From NCBI GenBank assembly GCA_963662175.1, contig OY759215.1:25347079-25411078 (forward strand): a stretch of DNA of 64,000 bases, in the 5' to 3' direction. This document shows, one piece after another, positions 11,640-22,570 of this stretch. This DNA is from Aradus depressus (lineage: Eukaryota > Arthropoda > Insecta > Hemiptera > Aradidae). Every line of letters begins with the position of its first letter. Position 1 is the stretch's first letter. A model generated the notes under the pieces. That model searched no databases. It was not told the origin of the DNA and saw only the letters and a list, made by a program, of their open reading frames with translations. Both the position numbers and the translations under genes were made by a program.

Positions 11640-12330
11640 CTGCAGGTCTGACGGAGGACATTCTCTTGGAGACATGAGGCGGGTCGGTCAACCCGCGGTG
11701 AGTCCACAGGTCAGGGGTCTCTGGAAGTCTTGAGACCACTTCTTCTTAAGGCGTCTTGGAGGGTTTTGTGGTACTTATATGAGTAAGACCAATGGGTTTG
11801 GAATATGTGGAGATGTTATGCTGTGTAAGTGTGATCATGTGTGAAGTCGGAAAAATAGAAGTTGATGATTGAACAGTTGATGATTGTAGGACTGTATGGT
11901 TTGGCTGCACGCCACAAAGTCCGTAAGTTGGTTATAGTATTGTCAGTATTTTGAACGGTCGTCAAGTAGCCGAGAGATTTGTTTGATTTCCCATTCATTT
12001 CTTTTTTTTAGTATGCCAGGAGCATGAGCTGAGTGATAATCGTCAAAGTAAATGTAATTTGTTGCGATTGTTTTTTTTTTTATTTTCCATTTTTTAGTGC
12101 AAGAATGAATTGTGTCGAGGTGTGCCTACAAAGGAAGAGGAACAAGGTAAGGATCAAGATAACTGAGTCATCTGCGAATGTCTGGGGATATCAGAAGTGT
12201 GAATAGAACAGAGCAGAGAACCAGTTATAAGAGGATCATTCTGATGAGGGAAAGTTCAGTCCGTAGGGAAGTATAGTCTGTAGTAGCGGCTGTCATACCA
12301 GTTTATGTGGCTCCCTTGGACTTGTTTATA
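11640..12330 (-). pseudogene. Decayed Jockey-like non-LTR reverse transcriptase
   Basis: Minus-strand fragments appear in the order of a Jockey-clade polymerase. Near 12180-12230 is a block like GSLLCSIHTSDIP and, in a shifted frame, QTFADDSVI (the YADD-box equivalent). Further on (11816-11998) LRTLWRAAKPYSPTIIN resembles the conserved block after the polymerase core. Frameshifts and stops interrupt it throughout. Confidence 0.5.
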
Positions 12331-12864
12331 GTTTTGTCAATCCTAGATACTACAGCTAGAGAATAATATAAAAAATATCAGGTAAAAGATAGTTAGGCCC
12401 CGAAGTAAACTGGTCTCAATTTTCGTCTGATGGTGTTCAAAAGAGATCCAAGTTAGTACGTGTGACAATTTTCATCAATTTCAATTAGTATATGTGACAT
12501 ATTTATACCAAATTTCACGTTTATCACTAAAATCGCTTCTTGTTTAGGAGACCTTGAAATGAAAAACTATGTTGAAAACTCGACCTCGAATTTTCGCACG
12601 ATTACAATAATTGCATACACCAAGATACAAGGAAGTAAAACTTTTAAGGATATAACACTTCAAAAACTTCTACATTAGTGAAGTATATTTGAAAAACATG
12701 AGCATGAATTTTATAAAAGAAAATCTAATAAAAAGTAATTTAATGTAAAAAAGGTCAATGCAATATGAAAACATACATATATACAGCAATTTACACACTA
12801 CTTATTAGGGATACAATAAATATGTTAATACTTTTTAAAACTTACATAATATCGCACATTTATT

Positions 12865-13533
12865 TCATAAGGAAATGACAGCATTTTTATTAATTTTACT
12901 TAAAATCAAATAAGAATAATGTTCGTCAAAACTGTCAGTTGGTGATGTGCTATCCAACGAATAGTTCATAGATTTATAAAAATCATTGGCCTCTTGATTG
13001 TGTTTGAAAACTGTCATAACGACTTTTTTCATACCATTCTTAAAAGCTATCAATTCGAGAAGTTGAGACATAAACCTACCCAAACCTTTGCGCCTTACAG
13101 AAAAGTCTAACTGCAATTCATAAACATACAGAACATCAATACCATAGTCCATGTCAAAACGAAAATGGGAAAAAGCAACAGGTTTTTTATCTTCTGTTAG
13201 AGCAATTAAATACCAAGCAGCTTCTTCAGTCATTTCAGTTCTTTTCTTCTGACCGTCCCAACCCCACTCACAACCATTGTACAATTTTTCCATATTTGTT
13301 TTCAACAAATCGAACAAAACATCAACAACACTTGGATCTAAATCTTTCACTCTCTTACATTCTAGCTGCAATAAAAGTCCATTGCGATTGTAATGGCGAA
13401 ACGCAGGGAAATCAGTTATTGGATCTGGTAAAAGATTTGCTTTTTTCACATTGTTTAATGATACCGTCATCTGCTTCTTTTCTTCTTTCATTCGAGCTTG
13501 TTTCTTCTGGCTTTTCTCCGTTTTCCTGCCCAT
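12865..13533 (-). CDS. NAA40: N-alpha-acetyltransferase 40 (NatD), histone H4/H2A
   Basis: A 222-residue intronless frame. The N-terminus is basic (GRKTEKSQKKQARMKEEKK), as in NAA40, followed by a GNAT fold with the acetyl-CoA loop RRKGLG (residues 147-152) preceded by YVYELQLDFSV. The blocks MKKVVMTVFKHN and YSYLILS match vertebrate NAA40 closely. The family acetylates the N-terminal serine of histones H4 and H2A without methionine aminopeptidase-coupled ribosomal partners. Length is close to the human protein (about 237). The start is the first ATG, in a CGAAAATGGG context, and no splice signal precedes it. The upstream intergenic stretch separates it from the plus-strand membrane-protein gene. 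Confidence 0.92.
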   Translation of the reverse strand: MGRKTEKSQKKQARMKEEKKQMTVSLNNVKKANLLPDPITDFPAFRHYNRNGLLLQLECKRVKDLDPSVVDVLFDLLKTNMEKLYNGCEWGWDGQKKRTEMTEEAAWYLIALTEDKKPVAFSHFRFDMDYGIDVLYVYELQLDFSVRRKGLGRFMSQLLELIAFKNGMKKVVMTVFKHNQEANDFYKSMNYSLDSTSPTDSFDEHYSYLILSKINKNAVISL

Positions 13534-14640
13534 TTTCTCGAAAATAAATAAATAAAATACTCAGCAGTAAAAAAATATATATTAAAAACTAATATAAATA
13601 ACTACTGTTTAAAATGTAAACAACACTCATAATTATAGGAGGTTATATTTGCCGCGTTTAAACCGCAATTGATGATGACTTGATATTTGGAACTACCAAA
13701 ATTATAGTAGGGAGTCAAATTATACAACAACACTGAATGGAAAAATAAAAAAATAATATATTAAAATGTGAGTAAGAAGTGATTTAGTATAAGTATTACG
13801 TGTAATTTAAATAAATTCTATGCGTCAATGGTTTTGTTGCCTGAGTCAGCTGTTAGTCCATTGTGTTGACCTCGGCAACATGGTCGTTGTGTAATGTTTG
13901 TGTAATTTCGAAATTGAGTCAAATCTCATATGATTGATAAAAACAGTATGCTATTTTGAAGTTGCTAAATGCGATGTGATATTTTTATGAACATTCTAAT
14001 TTTCTGAAATATACTATTCGAATATAGAACCATAATGTTTTTAATATGGAACATATGAATTACAAATTAAAATGTTATTCACTTTCAGAAGGTTTGTGTC
14101 ATTTGTTATTGTTGAATTTAAGTTGTATTAAAGCATTCTGTTGATCTTTGTAATTTACTGGTATAGGAAAAAAAATACGCTACAATTGTATTTGTTCAAA
14201 GTTTCTTTTCTCGTTGTTTAATAATCATTGTATAAATTGTTACTCCTGTTTTTTTCTGCAAGATTTCATTATTAATACGGTTATTGGTTTTCCTTGTAAT
14301 TGGATTATAAAAGCTTAACTTGTAAGGTTTCGTTATTTGTGAAATTTTAATAATATGGGTTTCGTATACTTCGTTTTGACTGCGCTTCACAAGATAGAAA
14401 AAAAAAATGTATCGTTTCGGTTTTTGTGTACTGAAAAGAGAGGAATTTGAGAATCCTTATTACTGAACGGTTCTGAAATTATAAATGTTAAATTATTTGC
14501 AAAAGTTACTCCATGTTCAAGACGAAACCTTGTTACAATGGCAGTTTATTTTCTGTGCAATGTAAATATTTGAGATATCTTGGGTATTTATTGATATTTT
14601 TCTTTATTGGAAGAGATCTGTTAGGGGCTAGGGATGGTAG
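13534..14640. other. Intergenic, upstream of NAA40
   Basis: AT-rich; presumably holds the NAA40 promoter and perhaps an untranslated 5' exon of the plus-strand gene starting at 15980. No motif strong enough to place a promoter. Confidence 0.35.
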
Positions 14641-14649
14641 GCATTTTTG

Positions 14650-14840
14650 AAATTGTTAATAGTTATGACTCATGCCTGGACTTTAACTACAAGGTCATAT
14701 CGCCTACTACCAGAGCCCTCTTTCGTCACTCGTGGACATAGGCCCGACTCGACTAAGTTTTGCCTACCCTAAATGTTTATTCATTTAGTAGGGTAGCGGT
14801 CTTAAACGAGTACAGGCTCGAGACCATTTCTTAAGTTTTT
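14650..14840 (-). repeat. SINE copy, minus, 3' half
   Basis: Reverse complement of the SINE body: ATGACTCATGCCTGGACTTT, CGCCTACTACCAGAGCCC and a TAGGGTAG segment match the reference copies at 38457 and 47397. Confidence 0.7.
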
Positions 14841-14861
14841 TTTTTGTTAATATAAAACAAA

Positions 14862-14904
14862 ACAAGTTTCAAATTTACTTCTGAGAAGTAAATTTGAAAC
14901 TTGT
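14862..14904. repeat. Perfect 20-bp palindrome with 3-bp loop
   Basis: Arms 14862-14881 and 14885-14904 are exact inverted repeats (ACAAGTTTCAAATTTACTTC), separated by TGA. It sits just beyond the SINE copy. No poly-T or gene end is adjacent, so a terminator role is not supported. Confidence 0.8.
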
Positions 14905-15514
14905 GCAAGCAATGTGTATTTTTGGTATGTAGGGACTCAACAGTTGAAAGGATAGTTCAGTCTTAAACATTATAAACAAATCGAATAGTTTAAGAAGACT
15001 AGAGTAGTAAAGATCTCCAAATAAATGATTTGATATGATGACGCGGTTAACAATGAACTGTTTTCTTAATAGTGAAGTGCCAACTAAAGAGACAATGGAA
15101 GCACTGAACGTGTCCCTCGATGTGTGTGTCATTGTGTTATCTCATTATCCAGATTAGAAATTATGTTAAGTTTCGTAGATGATCGAACAATGAGATTTTG
15201 GTCTCTATTGACTCAATGTCATCCCTTTAGTTCGTATAAACATTTTTTGAGAAGAGAGTTTGTGCGTTAACCAAATTTTGTATCACTACAACTTATGGAC
15301 AAATGAACTAATAACTTTGAAATTTGATAGCCGTGAGTTGTTCATTATAACTTATAAGACTATAATATATTTTGACGACAGTCAGATTAAAATAGCAACC
15401 AAATTACAGAAACACTATTTTCTAGGCTCTTAGGTGAAATAAACTTTGAGTACATCGTTCTTTGGATGGGACATGCAGCGATGCTCACACACCTATAATG
15501 GAGAATTCTAAACT

Positions 15515-15640
15515 AATCTGGTTAGGCAAGTTTAGGACTTCCACAGTAGAGTCGGATCATGTCCACTAGAGCGACGAAAGAGCGCTCTGGTAGTAGGCGA
15601 TATGACCTCTTAGTTATAATCCGGGTATGAATCACAAATC
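15515..15640 (+). repeat. SINE copy, plus, 3' fragment
   Basis: Contains CCACAGTAGAGTCGGATC, GAAAGAGCGCTCTGGTAGTA and GGCGATATGACC, the 3' body of the tRNA-derived SINE. Confidence 0.7.
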
Positions 15641-15979
15641 CTAACGAACATTCGTCCTACATTTTTGTAAATTTAAATTTTACATATTTCGAGCTAAAAA
15701 AGAAAGTTTTGGGGCTTACCTTACCTTAAGCTTATATACAGTAAAATAAAATAATTCCTATAATATTTAAACATAACATTTTTCATAGACTATTTGGCTT
15801 ACGAGAAACATAACTTGAATTATGGAAGAATATGTCTGATTGATCAGTGATTCCAAGCCATTTGTACAATTTATTGTAATATTTATGTGTGGAGAAAGTC
15901 CAGCAACTTCACTTGGGGATATTTTCTTCCTCGGTCGGTAGCCTCTTGATTTTGCTCAAACAATTTTCTTTTTATAGGG

Positions 15980-16103
15980 ATGTGGTTTCTTATGGCAGCC
16001 TCTGTTGCTGTTTGCAGTTGTTCTTCAGCCTACATCCAGCCTCCAGCATCGAAAGAATCCACTCTTTATGAGACCTCTCATTCAGAAATCATTACAGAAA
16101 ATG
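15980..16103 (+). CDS. Membrane protein, exon 1 (signal peptide)
   Basis: Starts at the ATG two bases after the acceptor TTTATAG and ends AAAATG before GTATTT, in phase 1. Encodes the signal peptide and the first ectodomain residues. Confidence 0.65.
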
Positions 16104-19100
16104 GTATTTACTTAAACTTTCTTAATAATAATAACTCGATACCTCATCTACTTGGCACAATCCAGCTGTACAAATTACAGGGGATGTTATATGATCGATC
16201 AGAAATTCGATGTTGAGTTTCCCGACCCCTGATTCCAAAAATGAAAAAAAAAAAAAAATAGGAATTTGCGAAGGGAAGGGAGATCAGAGGGGGGCTTCAT
16301 ACATAAACTCTAACAACTGCCGATATAATGAATGTATCGATGTGTAATGCTTATTTGAATTCAACACCCCATAAGGGCACTTGTTTAATTTTCCTCCAGT
16401 CGAAGGGAAGGCGGCTCGACTCAAATACCTTAATAACTGCTAACGTAATGAATGTATCGACGCAAAACTTAGTATGAGTGTTCAGAAGTCACTATGTAAG
16501 TCAAATACTGAGTTTTAGCTCAAACGATCGATGTGCTTTGGAGGGAGAGCGGAAACGTAATTAATTATTTCGTGCTGGGGAAGTACGTCCCTACTTTTGT
16601 TCTGCTTCTCTCTCTTACTTTATTATTTAAAGTTTCTCACAAAATTATTTTGTTTTATTAGCTTTGAATATTTTGGCATTGATATTATTTTTAAATTTCG
16701 TATTATACTTCCTTTATGCAGAAGGGATCCTTGGAAGCATTTTAAGAGTATAATCTTATGCAAAAAAAAATATTATTTATTTATAATGTGTATGTTATTT
16801 ATTTTATTTAGCTAAAGGAGTTTTGGAGGAGCGAACCAACGGGACACACCCTTACAGTGACGGGCTTTCATCCATTGATCCAAATAATACTTCACCTGAA
16901 TTCGTCTCCACAAATACTCTCAATGAAATTTCTGATTCAACTTCTCCCATTTTAAGTTCTTGTAAGTTACTTAATTTTTTTAATTTGTATGAAGTTTTTT
17001 TAATAAATATTTACTGCATTACTTGATTTTTTGTCTATTAACAGAAAACACATCACATTCAAACGTTTTTAGCAGAAGACTCGAGAAGAAAGCAATTTTC
17101 AATGTCAATGTCTTGGTGAGAAAATAAATCCTTAAATATTTTCGGTAGGTGATTATAAAAATATCATGAGGCCCACATCTACTCTAGCTATTGCAAAAAC
17201 TCCACAGTTATTATCTGTGTGAATCCTGTGTCTGACTGGAGCTTTAGAAAAGTTTTTAGTTGGTATTTTGGCTAATGATCTCTGATTAATGTGCTAGGCG
17301 TCACAAAGGAGGTGGTTTTTACGATCTCTAACGTTCAAGATTGTCGATAAATTGTTCATCAGATGACCATAAAGTGAGACTATTCCATTCTAGATAAATG
17401 AGATATATATGTACCCGACCAAGCTATTAGAGGCCACTGCGAGCACAAAGCGTGCTGGTCTACTTTGCGTTGGGTCCTGAGTTCTTTATATCTGGGAGGT
17501 AAACAAAAACCGTGAGGACGCCATCCTTAAGCGTCTGTCCTGTCAGGTACTTGTTATAAGGCGCCGGTAACGTACTTGCGGCCCTTAGGTTTTTTATCTG
17601 AAAGGTGGAAAAACATTGGGCATGCCGTCCTTCGGATGTGATGTCAAGTACTCGTTGAAGACCTCTATCCTAGGTGAATAATTTAGTTACGCAAAATTTG
17701 TGATTCCCATAGTAGAGTCGGGCTCATGTCCACCAGAGCGTATGAAAGAACTTGGGTACACAAAATTTAAGATCCTTTAGAGTCGGGCGCATGTTCACCA
17801 GTGGAACGAAAGAGGACTAAGGTAGTGGGTGATATAACTTCGCTGTTGGAGCCCGGGCATGAGTAACAAAGAAAAAAAAAAGCTTATAAGGTTTTGAACA
17901 TATTTTTGGAAGTATCAACAATAAAAGGCCAAGAGTAACTGCCGTCCAACACCGAGTGACCTGCTAGTGGTAACATATGTCATAGCAATTAAATCTATGT
18001 CCGAATACATTTTTTGCGTTCTGTGTTGATATAGTGGAAATACTAATAAATAATTAAGCATGTTTTCTTAAAATAAATGTTTCTATTGGCCTTTGCAAAC
18101 TTAGAACTCACTTTGTTAAACTTAAACACATTATCTGCCCGACTAGCATTATCAATGCCCGAATATATCAATACAGAACGCAAAAAATGTATTCGGACAT
18201 TGATAATGCCAGTCGGGCAGATAATGTGTTTAAGTTCCACAAAATGAGTTCTAAGTTTGCAAAGGCCAATAGAAACATTTATTTTAACAAAGCAATTAAA
18301 TCTGTTGGATGGTTGTTAAATGATGTCGGTTGAGTCTAACTTGATCCCTTCACTCACACAATCACCTTACTTGATCAATATATCTGTTAATCATAACAGA
18401 AAATATGAATTGTGTAAATGGTTTTTGTTTCCTAGATACACGAAGTGTAGGGGAAGTCAGAAGAAATCTGTCAGAAATTCGTTATTGACAAAACAACAAA
18501 TTAACAAAATAATTCCTGATAGAATGAATATATTGATACAAAACGTATTGTATCTAGAACCCTATAAGGATGACGACTATTGATTTTCAACCTGTTCGGC
18601 CAACGCGAAGGAGGGCTCAACACAAATACCCCAATAACTGACGAAGTAATGAATATATCTCCACGAGATTTTATATGTCAATCCACCAATACCCAATAAG
18701 GACACAATGAATGTATCAAACTAAATTTCGAGTCGATACATTCATTCCATCGAAGTTATTAGGGTTTGTGATTTGAATCCCCTCTCCTGATTCCCCTCTT
18801 TTCTTATTGGCCAATTTCGCTGAACATTAATGTGTCGTCGTTATGGGGTTTTGAATTTACATAGGAAATGTTTTGTCAATACATTCATTAATTAAATAGT
18901 TTTTCTGTTGCCCCCATTCCCTTCTACCGATTTGGCTGACAATAAATAGGTGTCGATATTATAAGGTTCTGGATACACATATAAAATTTCGTGCCGATAC
19001 ATTCATTCTATTAGAATGTCTCTTGTTTACAGACACACAGACAATACACAATTCCTAACCGATTACATAACTTCCCCTTTTTCTCGGTTCTTTCGAAAGT

Positions 19101-22100
19101 TTGAAATATGGTAAGTTTAAGCAATTTTAGCAGTATTATCGTACTCCCTCGGGTTGGCAACACCCTCTTGACAGAGCGACCTCCACCCTCACACCGGGTT
19201 GACGTGTATACAGTTGATCTATTTTCATCTCTTACAAATAAGTATTGACATTTCAGTGTGCGGCCCCTGCACTTCACTAGAGGAGTACAACCTGACAGAT
19301 GCCAATGGGACTGCCTTCAACTCCACCAGCTTCCTTCTGAGCAGTGTCACTAGGGCCCAGGCTCCTCCTGGCTTCTTCAACCTTGGAGTCATTATCGGCA
19401 TCTCCGTTTTAGTCGTCTTTATTATAATTCTTTTTGGTAACTTACTAATATCTCATTTATACATTAAATTTAATATTAATTTTGGTGTCAGGGGTTATGG
19501 TATCCTGTGTTAAAAATACGAAATTAAATGCTTTATTTTAAAAGGTAATAATTATAATGACTGTATTTGCTTTATATTATAGAATATTTGCAAGATTCCC
19601 TTCTGCATAAAGTAAGTTAAATATAAAAATAAATAAAAATGATAACAACAATATAAAAATAAATAAAAAGTATAACAAATAAAATAATAATAATGCGAAA
19701 ATCCGTTAAGCAAATAAAAGAAAGGAATGAATTTTGTATGACCAACTTTGGTGCAATATTTAGTGAGGGAGTGATGTAAAAAAGTATAGAAAATGGCTAA
19801 AATAATAGATGAAGTAATAAAAGTGAACACAAAAGAAGAAACTGATTGTCAAATAAAAAAAAAAAATCAGAAATAATCCAGTCATTTAAACGAGTTTCAA
19901 CAGCTGATGGTGCCAAATTGGTGATGTATCGAGCTCGGAGAGACGATGGTGATGTAGGTGGGCAAGCTTATCGATCTTCTCAGGAATATTTTTGTTTTGT
20001 ACTTTATTGAGAACCTTGTATTTTAAAAAGTAATTTCATTAAATATATATCATACATTTATGATAAATATACCAGGAGGGAAAATTTTAAGGACACGAGC
20101 GTCTCGATGCTACCTCATATGTGACAAAATATATACTATATTATTTAATGGAGTCCTTTGAAGTCTTGTACTTCTATAGAAACCTTGAGAGTGATAATGA
20201 AGTACAAAAATAAATATAATAAGATTAAACATTTCTCATATGTTTTTTGTCCTAATTTCTTCTGCATTAACCCTAAAATATTAGGTAGTAGTTTTGTATT
20301 TGGTTGGTTTATTAGAGGCGAACTACTTAGGTTATTATCGCTCTATCGCATTATATTTCTTGTATTTAATAGGTCAGGGCACACTTATTAATGTGAGTAA
20401 CGGAATCATGTGACCAGAACAGCCGTCGTGAGGGATCCCTCAGTAGGCCAGGGGGCTCCTTAAATATAGAAGTCGACTCAATAAATATGTTCTATAAAAG
20501 GAAGATTCTGATTGCCAGAAGGAATAGTTAACCTAAAAAACACATTTATTATAGTTACTGATGATGAAAGTGCTTGCCGAAACATTTGTTTTTTTGAAGG
20601 CAAAAAATATATGGGGGAAGTGATGTTTTAATAATATAATTTATATGAATATAAGAATCTTACACAATCCAAAAATTAAAAAACTTTCTATTATTCTGTA
20701 TTCTATTTAATGTGAGACTTGTAAAAAGGGAAATTAAAAGCAAAAAATGCAATTCGAGATGTATGCCTACGTATATTATACGATATAGAGCATTCAACAT
20801 TGTTTGTATATAATGAATGAGGACGCACATTTTGGAGAGAAAAATAAAAAAAAAAAATTGGTCAATTGGTTTAAAAGGTATAATGAATTGAAAAGAATGA
20901 TTATATAAACCTAAAATATTAGGTTGTAGTTTTGTATCAGATTGGTTTATTGGGCGAACTACTTAGATTATTATCGCCCTATCGCGTTATATTTCTTCTA
21001 TTTAATAGGCCAGGGCACTCTTATTAATGCGAGTAACGGAAAGAAGAATCATGTGACCAGAACAGCCGTCGTGGGATCTCTCAGTAGGCCGGGGGCCTCC
21101 TTAAATATATAAGTAGGCTTAAATAGTAAATATGTTCTATAAAAGGAAAAATTGGTCAACTGCTTATAAGGTAGAAGAATTGAAAAAAAAAAAAAAAAAA
21201 ATGATTATCTCATAATTCAGAGAAAAACAAAATTCTTCGTCTAAATCTTCTGACTTATGTCTCATAAAATTGTTCAGAGAATTATATCAAGGAGAAGAAA
21301 TTCTTAATTGTTGTCCTGAATGGCCTGTACCATTTGAGATAGATTCCACCATATATTTACTTTTTTTCAAACAAAAATGTATTCTATTAATTTCTTTTCC
21401 TTATTTAACGAAGCCTTATATGGAAACTACATTCAAGGATTGAAGACAAGAATGTAAAGAAGAGTGCTACTAAATCGGAATTAGGTAGTAATTCTCTCAA
21501 CAATGACAAGATTTATGATTTGTAGGACTTGCAATCATGATTGATATGCACGTTTATTAAAAATCTCATATACTTACGGAATATGACTGAAGTGTATGAT
21601 GAAGTATCCCTGTTGTCATTTTTTTTATTTGCTCGCGAGTACTAAGAAAAATAAAAAAACTCTCCTTTTAAAGACACAAATATTAAAATTCGTGTAAATT
21701 TCAAATTTTAAAACAAAACTATAGGGAAGCTGACACTTTACAGCGTATAAAAAGGTGAAAATAACATAATCCGTGGATTTAGTCTTATCACTACTTAGGG
21801 TTAGATTTGAGGAGCCACTGAGATATATTCACCTCATTATTTTTATTCCGAATGACACTTTTTTCCCTATCGTCAGCAATATTGTTTGTTACGTCATTTC
21901 ATACAGTTGCATTCGACATAGAAACGATTTAAAGAATTTTATTTAACTGGTAAATCTTTTTTTGTCCCCTGAAATCAAAATATTTTAGTAAATAAAACAT
22001 TATTAAATGTATTATAAATATATTTAATGGATTCCTATTTAAGAGATTAAGAGTAACCTAGATTTTAAAAAATTATAGTGTGATCATCTATTTTTAACTT

Positions 22101-22538
22101 GTAACTTACTTTTGAAAAATTGTCTATTCCACAAAATTTGAATACATGTACTACCAGTTTTTTCATCACAACATTGTCAGATTTAGTGTCAGTCATTTTA
22201 CTGAATTCAAACCAGTCTTATACATCAGGTATGGTATATTTGGTTGGAATTTCAACTTGGAAATCCTCGTGACCGTACAGTTAGGAATTTATTTAGTCTA
22301 AAATATTAAAACAAACAAACATTCTCTAGTTTTATGTATATTAGTAATATTTAGTAAATATTGTCTATTCCACAAAACATTAGTTAAAATAAATTTGGTC
22401 ATTCATACAAATATTATTTTTAATGGCTTTTTTTTATTTCCTGCTTTTTGTGCAAAATTTGAGGTATTTGATGCCTATGGGTGCGTCAAAAGTGTGACTA
22501 TTGTCGATAATGTGGTTCGCGAAAGTAGAACTATTATA

Positions 22539-22570
<32 letters not shown>

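Noticed and set aside
17039..17115. Exon-like stretch with acceptor TCTATTAACAG and donor TTG/GTGAGA in intron 2 of the membrane-protein gene
   Set aside because: Joining it to exon 2 creates an immediate TAA, and its exit phase does not match the next exon. Skipping it keeps the frame.
18043..18240. 65-codon minus-strand frame
   Set aside because: It lies entirely within the compound palindrome and has no protein features.
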